NCBI RefSeq assembly: GCF_031181385.1
Contig: NZ_JAPSKV010000007.1
Location: 62,001-126,000, forward strand
Length of the DNA: 64,000 nucleotides
From: Fredinandcohnia onubensis
GTDB taxonomy: Bacteria; Bacillota; Bacilli; Bacillales; Bacillaceae_L
Direction: 5' to 3'
Below the pieces are notes generated by a model that worked only from the letters and a program-made list of their open reading frames with translations, had not been told where the DNA came from and did no database searches. Shown piece after piece: positions 19,919 through 28,632 of this stretch. A program made the translations under genes and the position numbers. Every line of letters begins with the position of its first letter. The stretch's first letter is position 1.

Positions 19919-21121
19919 TTATATATTATTTTCCTCACCTGAGTATATAGTCCTATATTCTCTCTTACTTTCGAATTTTTTAAATAATGAGTAAGTAAGA
20001 AGCGGAAGGAAGATCAATATCTGCGCAGAGAAAACGAAAGCATCCCAGAACTTTAATGATGATAATGACTCAGTAAACCCTGGGAGAACATTTATCATAA
20101 TATATACTAATTGAGGTAAATAGTAAAAGCCAAACATAGAGAAGGTCAACAAAATTCCTATCAAAAAGAAAAAGGAATAGAAAACAATCACTCTGTTATC
20201 TGTTGCGTTTTGTTTTCTGTTAAATAGTCCTCTTATAAATTCAATACCACTTTCCATCAGATTATAATTCCCTGTACTATTTTCAAAAACATAATAAAGA
20301 TCTGTTTTCATATAAATACAGCATTGATAGATGATTCGAATCACAATATCGAAAGTAATCAAACCAATAATTCCATGAATAATCTCATTTGAAAATAGAT
20401 TAGACACTTTTAAGACTAGGGTAACTAAAAGTATGAAACTATCAAAATATATTCCTGCTAAAAATAATAGGTTTCGTTCCTTTGAAGAAAGCTTCCATGC
20501 TTGTGTAAGGTCCGTTTCGAACACGACAAAAAACAGTCGATTACCGATTTGCAATTTTGTTGGAAGATCAAATGAACGGATAGCCAAAATATGTCCACTT
20601 TCATGTAAAAAGATTAAAACAATTGAAATTCCGGCATACAAAAGAATATTAAACATCATTGTATCAAAGACAAATAAATCCTGATAACGAGGAAAAAGAT
20701 TAGGATCTTTCACAAATAGAAAGAGATTCACTAACAAAAATAATGGATAGAAAAAACGAGTAAACCGATTAAAGAAAACCTTCCCTAGTTTCGGTGATAT
20801 CCAATTAAATCCTAAGTCTTCATAATTACGTGTCTTTTCTATTCTTACTTTTGCTCCATCTACCATTTCTACTAAATCTAAATCCAGCAATTGTTGGCCA
20901 AAATCAAGTAGATCAATCTCTTCACCTGCATATTTTTCGATGAGTAGGTGTTCTATTTCACCAAGTGATAAACCTTTGTTAATCAACTCAATTGCATCAA
21001 CACAGACTACTGGCATTTCATAAAATTCATGAGTTACTAAATCTTCGATAATATAATTCTTATTATCTTTACGTATCACTAACTCGTGTAAACATAAAAT
21101 AGAATCAGCAGTTAATTGCAA
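19919..21121 (-). CDS. Membrane zinc metalloprotease (M50/YydH-like) with PqqD/RRE-like N-terminal domain
   Basis: TTG start after AGGTG; N-terminal VIRKDNKNYIIEDLVTHEFYEMPVVCVDAIELINKGLSLGEIEHLLIEKY resembles PqqD folds; HExxH-type LHESGHILA in a TM segment. Confidence 0.75.
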   Translation of the reverse strand: MQLTADSILCLHELVIRKDNKNYIIEDLVTHEFYEMPVVCVDAIELINKGLSLGEIEHLLIEKYAGEEIDLLDFGQQLLDLDLVEMVDGAKVRIEKTRNYEDLGFNWISPKLGKVFFNRFTRFFYPLFLLVNLFLFVKDPNLFPRYQDLFVFDTMMFNILLYAGISIVLIFLHESGHILAIRSFDLPTKLQIGNRLFFVVFETDLTQAWKLSSKERNLLFLAGIYFDSFILLVTLVLKVSNLFSNEIIHGIIGLITFDIVIRIIYQCCIYMKTDLYYVFENSTGNYNLMESGIEFIRGLFNRKQNATDNRVIVFYSFFFLIGILLTFSMFGFYYLPQLVYIMINVLPGFTESLSSLKFWDAFVFSAQILIFLPLLTYSLFKKFESKREYRTIYSGEENNI

Positions 21122-21149
21122 TCTTCACACCTACTTTTCTTCATAATAA

Positions 21150-21179
21150 AAGGATGCCCCATTTTTCGTAAGCATCCTT
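21150..21179 (-). terminator. Attenuator-like hairpin between the 25-aa peptide gene and the protease gene
   Basis: Minus strand AAGGATGC-TTACGAAAAATGGG-GCATCCTT followed by TTATT. Confidence 0.6.
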
Positions 21180-21189
21180 CTTTCATAAA

Positions 21190-21267
21190 TTATCCTCTTG
21201 GGCCTCCGGGTAAAAAAGCACACCACCAACAAGTAGCTTTGATTTTTTTAAGCTTTTTGATTATCAC
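21190..21267 (-). CDS. 25-aa candidate precursor/signal peptide MIIKKLKKIKATCWWCAFLPGGPRG (not in ORF track)
   Basis: GTG start 8 nt after SD AGGAGG, beginning 18 nt after the HD-GYP stop and ending 68 nt before the protease start; basic N-terminus and CWWC core. Confidence 0.7.
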   Translation of the reverse strand: MIIKKLKKIKATCWWCAFLPGGPRG

Positions 21268-21285
21268 TTTTTTCACCTCCTGCCA

Positions 21286-22434
21286 TCAAACTGGATTTTT
21301 TTGTATATCTATCCATTGCGGGTAAACCTTTTTAAATAATGCAACTAGATTAGGATCAAATTGAGTACCTTCCCCTTGAAGGATTCGATTATAAGCTTCT
21401 TCAACAGGTAGTGCTCCTCGATATGACCGGGATGAAGTCATTGCATCAAAGGCATCTGCTATTGCAGTGATTCGAGCATTTAAAGGAATATCATTTCCTT
21501 TTAGCTGGTCGGGATATCCTTTACCATCCCATCTCTCATGATGCGATCTAATAATACTTATACTCGAGCCAAGACCTTTCACATTTTTTACTGCTTCTTC
21601 TCCAACGACTGGATGTGTTTTTATAATTTCATACTCTTCATTCGTTAATTTTGCTGGTTTCATAAGTATAGAATCGGGAATATTGACCTTACCTATATCA
21701 TGCAGCAAACAAGCATAATTAAAAGATTTTAATTCATCCTGAGAAAAAGCTCCTAACTCTTTCGCTAATACCATTGCATATTTAGCAACTCTCTCACTAT
21801 GACCTCTAGTATAAGGATCTTTTAATTCAAGTGCTGCGATAACACCTTTTACTATCCCTTCCATCTGTTGATCATAAGCTGTGCTTAGTGCATTCACATA
21901 TCCATAAAATCTGTTAAGTAGTATATATGCAACTATAGCCAGTACCGTAGTTAATACAATTGGTAGAGCTACCATTGTAGTCCCAAGTATTGCTCCACTC
22001 AATATATATTTAACTGTTAATCCTATAGAAACTACCCAGAAATATTTTTTATTTACAAAGATTGGAGAAAATAGGACTAGAAAAACCTCAACTGCGTTCC
22101 CACTTGAGAACAATCCAGGTTTGTCCCAGTAAGTGATTAGATCATTAACAAAACTTAAAATAGTATATGCAATGAAAAAATAGTATTTTGTTAAATGCTG
22201 TTTATTCCTATGATTATTATAGAATATTACTGGAATTAGCATTGCCATAACTAGGTAAATAACGTATATAAACTTGTTAGGAAATCCTGTAGCTATAGCA
22301 GTCTCATCACTTGGATAAATAAAATAAAAAAAGATATCATATGCTACCAAGATAATAACAAATAAGATACTATACCATATAGTAGTTCTTTTCTCCTCGT
22401 ATAGTAATACCAATCTTTTATTCATTTTCTGCAT
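21286..22434 (-). CDS. Membrane HD-GYP phosphodiesterase with multi-TM sensor
   Basis: HSERVAKYAMVLAKELG...LLHDIGKVNIPDSIL...HHERWDGKGYPDQLKG is a canonical HD-GYP; N-terminus homologous to the 18651..19880 kinase. Confidence 0.92.
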   Translation of the reverse strand: MQKMNKRLVLLYEEKRTTIWYSILFVIILVAYDIFFYFIYPSDETAIATGFPNKFIYVIYLVMAMLIPVIFYNNHRNKQHLTKYYFFIAYTILSFVNDLITYWDKPGLFSSGNAVEVFLVLFSPIFVNKKYFWVVSIGLTVKYILSGAILGTTMVALPIVLTTVLAIVAYILLNRFYGYVNALSTAYDQQMEGIVKGVIAALELKDPYTRGHSERVAKYAMVLAKELGAFSQDELKSFNYACLLHDIGKVNIPDSILMKPAKLTNEEYEIIKTHPVVGEEAVKNVKGLGSSISIIRSHHERWDGKGYPDQLKGNDIPLNARITAIADAFDAMTSSRSYRGALPVEEAYNRILQGEGTQFDPNLVALFKKVYPQWIDIQKNPV

Positions 22435-22684
22435 CTCTTTTTCTCCATTTTCTCCTATATTTCTAGATATATATGCAATAATCCTTTTTTTATTACAAAA
22501 AAGGGTCAAAAGTCACAGACGCAATTCGTCAAATATCGACTTTTCAATTATAAACCATCTGTCCTACAAACTAAATAGTTAAATAGGTATAAAAATCTTC
22601 CTTTATCACATAAGTTATGGTAATTGGCATATAGGTCATTATGCTCACTTGATAAAAAACGTTCTTTTATTTTAATACAAAAAT

Positions 22685-22717
22685 AAAAACACAGATAGAA
22701 ATCTGCGTTTTTTGTCG
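22685..22717 (-). terminator. Terminator downstream of the LiaR-like gene
   Basis: Minus strand AAAAAACGCAGATTTCTATCTGTGTTTTTATTTTT. Confidence 0.8.
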
Positions 22718-22727
22718 AAAGAATATT

Positions 22728-23360
22728 TTATTTTACAAGAGAATGTTTAAATGCGTATATGACCGCCTGTGTTCGATCTTGTACCTCTAGCTTACTTAAT
22801 ATGTTACTAACATGCACTTTTACCGTTTTTAGCGCAATAAAAAGTTCGTCAGCGATCTCTTGATTCGTTTTTCCATCCGCGATTAAAAGCAAGATTTCCA
22901 TTTCACGGTTTGTTAATTCTTCATGTGGAAGCTGTTTTTCCTTTTGTCTCATTCGAACCATCATTTTCCCTGTAACTTCTGGCTCTAAAACTGACTGCCC
23001 ATGATAGGTTTTACGGACGGCTTCAGCAATTTCACTCGCCTTCGATGTTTTTAACATGTAGCTCGTTGCACCCGCTTCTAAAGCAGGATATACCTTTTCA
23101 TCATCAATAAAGCTTGTGACGATGATGATTTTTGCTTCAGGCCAGCTCTCAATGATTCTTCTTGTTGCCTCAATACCGTCCATTTCCTTCATTACGAGGT
23201 CCATTAATACAATGTCAGGTCGAAGCTCTAGTGCTAATTCAACCGCTATTTTTCCGTCATCTGCTTCACCTACGACTTCAATATCTGGCTGTGCAGATAA
23301 ATAGGAGGAAACTCCTATTCTTACCATTTCATGATCATCGACAAATAATACTTTAATCAT
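22728..23360 (-). CDS. liaR: NarL/LuxR-family response regulator, LiaR-like
   Basis: [32 protein letters not shown]; Lux[44 protein letters not shown]; lia-type operon context. Confidence 0.88.
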   Translation of the reverse strand: MIKVLFVDDHEMVRIGVSSYLSAQPDIEVVGEADDGKIAVELALELRPDIVLMDLVMKEMDGIEATRRIIESWPEAKIIIVTSFIDDEKVYPALEAGATSYMLKTSKASEIAEAVRKTYHGQSVLEPEVTGKMMVRMRQKEKQLPHEELTNREMEILLLIADGKTNQEIADELFIALKTVKVHVSNILSKLEVQDRTQAVIYAFKHSLVK

Positions 23361-24393
23361 TTTCTCCACCCTCTAACACTGGTACTTTTACTTCAATCCG
23401 AGTTCCTTTGTCTTTAAGACTAACGGTCCGCATTGTACCGCCTATTTCCACTGCACGTTCATACATATTTTGAAGTCCATAGGAACCAGTCTTCGCTTGT
23501 TCCACATCAAATCCAATCCCATCATCAACGATTCTTAAAATGACAAATTCATCCCTTTTAATAAGCAGGACTTCTAACTGATTTGCTTTTGCGTGGCGGA
23601 GGGTGTTTGAAACTGACTCTTGAAGAATGCGAAATAAGTGGTCCTCGACCCCTTTATCAATTTGAAAGTCCTCAATCTTTGTTTCAATTGTTACGGGTAC
23701 CTTTTGTGATAATTCAACTAATAGCTCCTGAATTCCTTCTTGGAGTGTCTTTCCTTTTAATGCAACTGGACGTAAATGGAGTAAGAGTGCGCGCATTTCT
23801 AGTTGTGATTGATGAATCATTTCCTCAACAAGTTTAAACTGTTTTGCCTCACGTTCATCTTTTCGTGGCTTTGACTCATTAATAGCAGACATCATCATCG
23901 ACGCAGCAAAGAGTTGTTGGCTAACGGAGTCATGGAGTTCCCTCGCTAAACGGTTACGCTCATCGGAAACAATTTGTTGTATTCGTTTTTCCTGATCCTC
24001 AGCCTTTTCATTTGCAAGTTTTTGAGAAAGCTTCGTTTGCTCAGCGATATGAGTTTGTAGCTTTTTAATCCGCTCCCAAATGGTGTTGAATTCAGCTGTT
24101 TGGTTAACTGGGATGTCAGAAATGGACCTCCCTTGTTCAATTTGATAAATCGCGTTAGAGACAGAGAGTAGCTGTTTTCTCCATAAATACCCTGACAATA
24201 TCCCAAAAACAAGCCCAGCAATTAAGCTCAGACTTAAGGTTAAAATAATATAAGGTAAATCCATTAGCTTTGTTTGCCAAAGTGCGGCCCAATTTGCTAA
24301 AGGAAAGGCCATGAATGCAATGACATGAGCCAATACAAATAAAAACACCGAGACACAAATACCGACAATGATTTGTTTTTTTACGGTACTCAT
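23353..24393 (-). CDS. liaS: Sensor histidine kinase, LiaS-like
   Basis: HisKA_3 [23 protein letters not shown]; two TM; overlaps the flanking lia genes. Confidence 0.88.
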   Translation of the reverse strand: MSTVKKQIIVGICVSVFLFVLAHVIAFMAFPLANWAALWQTKLMDLPYIILTLSLSLIAGLVFGILSGYLWRKQLLSVSNAIYQIEQGRSISDIPVNQTAEFNTIWERIKKLQTHIAEQTKLSQKLANEKAEDQEKRIQQIVSDERNRLARELHDSVSQQLFAASMMMSAINESKPRKDEREAKQFKLVEEMIHQSQLEMRALLLHLRPVALKGKTLQEGIQELLVELSQKVPVTIETKIEDFQIDKGVEDHLFRILQESVSNTLRHAKANQLEVLLIKRDEFVILRIVDDGIGFDVEQAKTGSYGLQNMYERAVEIGGTMRTVSLKDKGTRIEVKVPVLEGGEND

Positions 24394-25124
24394 GCTCGTT
24401 TCACCTCAAGGTCCCCCACTCCAATCGAAGTGACTATCTTAAGCTTGGGTTCGACGTGATCATATTGTTCAGTCTGATAATGAAGTGTTTGGTTCACCGT
24501 TTTAGTGTCCTGATTTTCAAAGATCGTTGTGGCTCCATAAAGGACCGAATGATGTACCTTCACTTCAATTTCGTAAGGAACAAAGATTTGAACATTCCCT
24601 ATTACATTTCGAATAAAAATAACTGATTCACCTTTAGGTAAAACCGTATAGCTTAAATCAATAATCGTATCGCCGATTCCTGACTGAATGTTTACATCGT
24701 TCCATTCATACACATACTCTGGTGTTTTTTGTTGACCCAACACGATGTTTTGAAACAATGGTTGACGTCTAAGAATCGGTTCTTGTTTCGATGTTTTTTC
24801 CGATTCTTTTATTTCAGGTTTTATATAATGTGGTTTTTTCTTAGATTGTAAAAATTGAATAAGTAAATATATAAGAACGGCAAGAATCAAAAACTTTACT
24901 GTCATCATATTTAAAATGGTAAAAGCTAAACTAATCCATCCAAACCAAAACAGGATTTTACCAAATGTTCGCGGCAACTTTTTACGACCAATATAAATAC
25001 ATCCAAACGATATCACAAAAGAGAAAAGGACTCCGCCATTAAAAAACGTAACTTCAATGATTAATAAAATGATTCCAAGAAGAAAAAATGCATTAAGATT
25101 GTCTGATTTGATTTTATTTAACAT
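24390..25124 (-). CDS. liaF: LiaF-like membrane inhibitor protein
   Basis: N-terminal TM cluster plus C-terminal DUF2154-like region (SGIGDTIIDLSYTVLPKGESVIFIRNVIGNVQIFVPYEIEVKVHHSVLYGATTIF). Confidence 0.88.
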   Translation of the reverse strand: MLNKIKSDNLNAFFLLGIILLIIEVTFFNGGVLFSFVISFGCIYIGRKKLPRTFGKILFWFGWISLAFTILNMMTVKFLILAVLIYLLIQFLQSKKKPHYIKPEIKESEKTSKQEPILRRQPLFQNIVLGQQKTPEYVYEWNDVNIQSGIGDTIIDLSYTVLPKGESVIFIRNVIGNVQIFVPYEIEVKVHHSVLYGATTIFENQDTKTVNQTLHYQTEQYDHVEPKLKIVTSIGVGDLEVKRA

Positions 25125-25232
25125 ATCCGGATCCTCCCTTCATTTTCATTGAATGCATTGATTATCGCCCGTAAGGTAGAGGGGCTAAGAAGACGTAGAT
25201 TGTCTACGCCTTCTTAGAATACCATGTTTTCA

Positions 25233-25880
25233 CTATGAAATTGAATGTGTTTCTTCATTTTTCACTTCTTTTTCAAGCTGTGCAATTCTTGCATCGATTG
25301 TATTGCGATGATAAGAGGAATTCACTTGATGCTCGAGACGATCAAGATATGATTCCATATCTTCAAAAGTTCTTGAAGCATTATTCGTATATGCATTTGT
25401 GTCTAGCACTTGATTCATGCGATGATTAGCTCGTGCAATATTCTCACGCCCCATTAATTCCATACGCTTAATATGCATATCTTTAAGCTTGTGCTTCATT
25501 TCCTCATACTTTTTCTCAAGTCCGATAAGTTCTGTAGCCGTATTTTTTAATGCTTCCTGTAATTTAGCAGCACGTTCTTCATATGAAACTTGTTCCTGAA
25601 CAGCAAACTCATATAATTCTGTTTCACCAGCTCGCTGTGCTACACCCGCTTGGTATTTACGCTTTTCTGCAAGATCCGCCGCCTCACGGTGTTCTCTTGC
25701 AAATTGATCCTTTAGAGAGTGCTGACGCTCGACAAGCTTGCGAACCTTCTCAACTTCTGCCTCACATTGACGTAGATACTGGTTAAGCAACGCGATTGGG
25801 TTTTTCTTTTCTTTTTCATCTAACACTCCATGAAAATCAGCTAAAATAGTGTCCTTTATACGAGTTAATAGGTTTGCCAT
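25233..25880 (-). CDS. liaH: PspA/IM30-family phage shock protein, LiaH-like
   Basis: MANLLTRIKDTILADFHGVLDEKEKKNPIALLNQYLRQCEAEVEKVRKLVERQ; coiled-coil PspA pattern; SD AGGAG. Confidence 0.88.
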   Translation of the reverse strand: MANLLTRIKDTILADFHGVLDEKEKKNPIALLNQYLRQCEAEVEKVRKLVERQHSLKDQFAREHREAADLAEKRKYQAGVAQRAGETELYEFAVQEQVSYEERAAKLQEALKNTATELIGLEKKYEEMKHKLKDMHIKRMELMGRENIARANHRMNQVLDTNAYTNNASRTFEDMESYLDRLEHQVNSSYHRNTIDARIAQLEKEVKNEETHSIS

Positions 25881-25923
25881 TTGTATCATTCTCCTTTTTA
25901 ATGAGTATTCTTATTTCGAAAAA

Positions 25924-26271
25924 TTAATGTTTGTTCAATTCAGCCCATTGTCTTTCAAAGTTAGTGAATGGGTCAGTTGATTCAGATACGACTTCTTTTT
26001 TTCCTTTTTTCCAGTTTTTAATGACAACATAGAGGATGTATGCTGCAACGACGCCTAGAATTGCAGGTGCATTTGAAGCTGACGCAATAAGAGCGATAAC
26101 CCCGACAATTGCCCACAGTACCTTACCTAGTGTTGAATCAGTCTTCATAAACTGTTTAAATGCAAAATACAGAATGGCTAGGCTAATTGCTAAACCAATC
26201 AGTGGTCCAACCTGCGATAAAAGCACAATTGCTGCAATACCTCCAAGAATAAACAATCCGAATTTTTTCAT
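25924..26271 (-). CDS. liaI: Small membrane protein, LiaI-like
   Basis: Multi-TM MKKFGLFILGGIAAIVLLSQVGPLIGLAISLAILYFAFKQF, first gene before liaH. Confidence 0.75.
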   Translation of the reverse strand: MKKFGLFILGGIAAIVLLSQVGPLIGLAISLAILYFAFKQFMKTDSTLGKVLWAIVGVIALIASASNAPAILGVVAAYILYVVIKNWKKGKKEVVSESTDPFTNFERQWAELNKH

Positions 26272-26415
26272 GTTTACTTCCTCCTTTCATGATTCAATCT
26301 TATCCTGATTTTCGATTTGCTATAATGAGCCCCAGTTATATTTTTCACTAGGACCTGAGGCTTAGAAGACGTAAGTTATTATGAAAAAAGGGTCTGCTCA
26401 GGTACGAGCAAACCC

Positions 26416-27003
26416 TTATCTTTTGCGGGAAACAAACGGATTGTCAGTGATCCAATAACGCCACGGATAATCCTTGGCCTCACCTGTATTTTCGATTCCA
26501 ATTCGCGGGCCGATTGAGACATCTTCAGGAATATAGCCTTTCGTGATGTAAATAGGTGGTTCAAAAAATGGGCGTCCATAGTCCTCCATTGTTATCCCTA
26601 ATGCTTTCGTTAGTTTTCCTGGGCCGTTTGTTAGATTTTTGGCGGGCATTTGGCCGCGGCGTTCATACATAAGGCTAATTCCTCGGTCAGGCTCAACCGC
26701 TCGGATTAGAATCGCTTCTGGGATGTCAATTTCGTTACTGACTACATTCACGAGACAATGAGTGTGCATCTGATATGTATAGACATAGCCCGGTTTGCCG
26801 AACATCACCTCTGTTCGCTTCGTCCTTCGATTGTTAAAAGAATGTGCCGCACGATCAAGTGGGCCTTTGTAGGCTTCAGTTTCAACGATGTAACCTGATG
26901 CCACGCCTTGTTCGGTTTCTTTTATAAGCTTACATCCGAGGAGAGCTTTGGCAAGTTCTAATGTAGGTTGATGAAAAAATGATTCAGGCAGGATTTCCGT
27001 CAT
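26416..27003 (-). CDS. 3-methyladenine DNA glycosylase (AAG/MPG family)
   Basis: AKALLGCKLIKE...IVETEAYKGPLDRAAHSFNNRRTKRTEVMFGKPGYVYTYQMHTHCLVNVV; NGPGKLTKALGI. Confidence 0.93.
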   Translation of the reverse strand: MTEILPESFFHQPTLELAKALLGCKLIKETEQGVASGYIVETEAYKGPLDRAAHSFNNRRTKRTEVMFGKPGYVYTYQMHTHCLVNVVSNEIDIPEAILIRAVEPDRGISLMYERRGQMPAKNLTNGPGKLTKALGITMEDYGRPFFEPPIYITKGYIPEDVSIGPRIGIENTGEAKDYPWRYWITDNPFVSRKR

Positions 27004-27099
27004 GGCAGCTCCTTATTTGTTTCAGTTTTTAGGTTTAGTATGGGATTGGGTTGGTGGATGTATTCTAGAGGGCATTAAGGTGTTTGCATTCGGATGGGT

Positions 27100-27300
27100 T
27101 CGTACCATCACTTGGGTGACTCTGGACTTGTGAGGGTACGATAACTCCTTTTTCGTACCATCACTTGGTGGCTCTTGGCTGGTGAGGGTACGATTACTCC
27201 TTTTTCGTACCCTCACTTGGGTGGCTCTGAGCATGTGAGGATATGATTACCACCTATTCGTATCCTCACTGAACTCATTTTCAACAGTCGAGGGTACGAT
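27100..27300. repeat. Tandem array of about four 52-53 bp inverted-repeat units (CGTACCCTCAC...GTGAGGGTACG)
   Basis: CGTACC/CGTATCC units start at 27101, 27154, 27206 and 27259. Confidence 0.9.
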
Positions 27301-27551
27301 TACATCCTACTTTCATCTTTTTTATGTTTTAGGGTATGATCATGGCCAATCATTGGAAGGACTAGCCCCCAGTCTAACTAGCTTTTTATTGAAATTGGAC
27401 AATCGTTATGTTTTTCCTCATGGCAATTTTATTCTATCGATTTAGCACTTCACCAATCCACAACCGTAAAAAAAATTACGCTACAACGAAAATAATAATT
27501 GCATTCAAACGGAATTTAGATTACTTTAAAAAGTAACAGGAGGTGAAAATT

Positions 27552-28598
27552 TTGGAAGATATTCGACTCAATGTTTCTTTACTTCGTAGAAGAGTACCCA
27601 ATTTAACGACTGCTGCCCGTTCAGTAGGATTACGTCCGGCCACTGTTTCTAATCTGTGTACTGGAAAAATCCCCGTAGGTCGAGCAGAGGTACGCACACT
27701 TGTGGCGCTTGCTGATTTAGCTGAATGTAGTGTGGATGAATTATTAATTCGAGGGGAGAAAATGGAAATGATTGAAACTGGGATTAAAACGCTTGATGTC
27801 TTTGCTCCGTTAGCAAAAGGGGGGACAGTAGGTCTTGTCGCTCGCCCAGGAATGGGGCAGCTTGTAGTTCTTGCAGAATTATTCCATCGCTTGCGTAACA
27901 ATGATTTCACGACGGTATTACTTTTACCGGAAGGAGATCATCTTGGAGTTAATGATGTTTTAGATGAAGTTCAAATCCAAGTAAAAACAATTAAAGAAGC
28001 CTACGATGAAATCGCAAAGCTTGGGATGACGAAGGAAATTGTTTTTGCAGCGGACCGATCACATGTGATTACGGGAGATATCCAAACTCTGCAAGAAAAA
28101 TTTCATTCAATTGGAATTGACTCTGTCACTACGGTTCTTGTGGACTTAAAAGGTGAAGTTGTAGATGAGGATGTTCCATTTGGACCACTTGAAACATTAT
28201 GGCAATTTGACGCTGACCTCACTGCAAGACATCAATATCCTGCCATTAATCCAGTATACTCGACCTCTTCCGTTCTTGAAGGGGTACACCTAGACCAAAC
28301 ACATTTCACAATTCAACAGCGTGCAAAAAAACTATTACGAAGATACCGCGAGCTTCGTTCACTCGTTACGGTGCATGGGCTTGAAAAGCTACCCGAAGTC
28401 GAGGTTCAAACCTACAAACGTGGTGAGCGTCTTGAAGCATATTTAACTCAGCCATTTTATGTAGCCGAAGCCTTTACTGGTAAGAAAGGTGAATCGATTA
28501 GTTTACAGGATACTTTACTCGATATCCGCAAAATTCTTGATGGCTCTACCGACTCAAGCGATGTCTCAGAATTAGCCTACATCGGAAAACTAAATTAA
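27552..28598 (+). CDS. HTH domain fused to a degenerate F1-ATPase beta-subunit-like domain
   Basis: N-terminal LTTAARSVGLRPATVSNLCTGKIPVGRAEVRTLVALADLAECSVDELL (HTH); then ETGIKTLDVFAPLAKGGTVGLVARPGMGQLVVLAELF and a C-terminal NPVYSTSSVL...QRAKKLLRRYRELRSLVTVHGLEKLPEVE...LTQPFYVAEAFTGKKGESISLQDTLLDIRKILDG matching the AtpD C-terminus; TTG start after AGGAGG. Confidence 0.85.
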   Translation: MEDIRLNVSLLRRRVPNLTTAARSVGLRPATVSNLCTGKIPVGRAEVRTLVALADLAECSVDELLIRGEKMEMIETGIKTLDVFAPLAKGGTVGLVARPGMGQLVVLAELFHRLRNNDFTTVLLLPEGDHLGVNDVLDEVQIQVKTIKEAYDEIAKLGMTKEIVFAADRSHVITGDIQTLQEKFHSIGIDSVTTVLVDLKGEVVDEDVPFGPLETLWQFDADLTARHQYPAINPVYSTSSVLEGVHLDQTHFTIQQRAKKLLRRYRELRSLVTVHGLEKLPEVEVQTYKRGERLEAYLTQPFYVAEAFTGKKGESISLQDTLLDIRKILDGSTDSSDVSELAYIGKLN

Positions 28599-28602
28599 AT
28601 AG

Positions 28603-28632
28603 CAAAGGCAGGAATTCATTTCCTGCCTTTTT
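28603..28632. terminator. Bidirectional terminator
   Basis: AAAGGCAGGAATTCATTTCCTGCCTTTTTT between convergent genes. Confidence 0.85.

Noticed and set aside
21150-21267. Trp/Cys-type leader-peptide attenuator instead of a signal peptide
   Set aside because: Not excluded, but less favoured: downstream genes are a protease and a kinase, not amino-acid biosynthesis, and the protease has a peptide-recognition-like domain.
22728-26271. lia-like operon as novel
   Set aside because: Matches the known liaI-H-F-S-R order (no liaG); ordinary cell-envelope stress locus.
27022-27234. 70-aa minus-strand ORF
   Set aside because: Lies across the 52-53 bp array; low-complexity translation; period not a multiple of 3.
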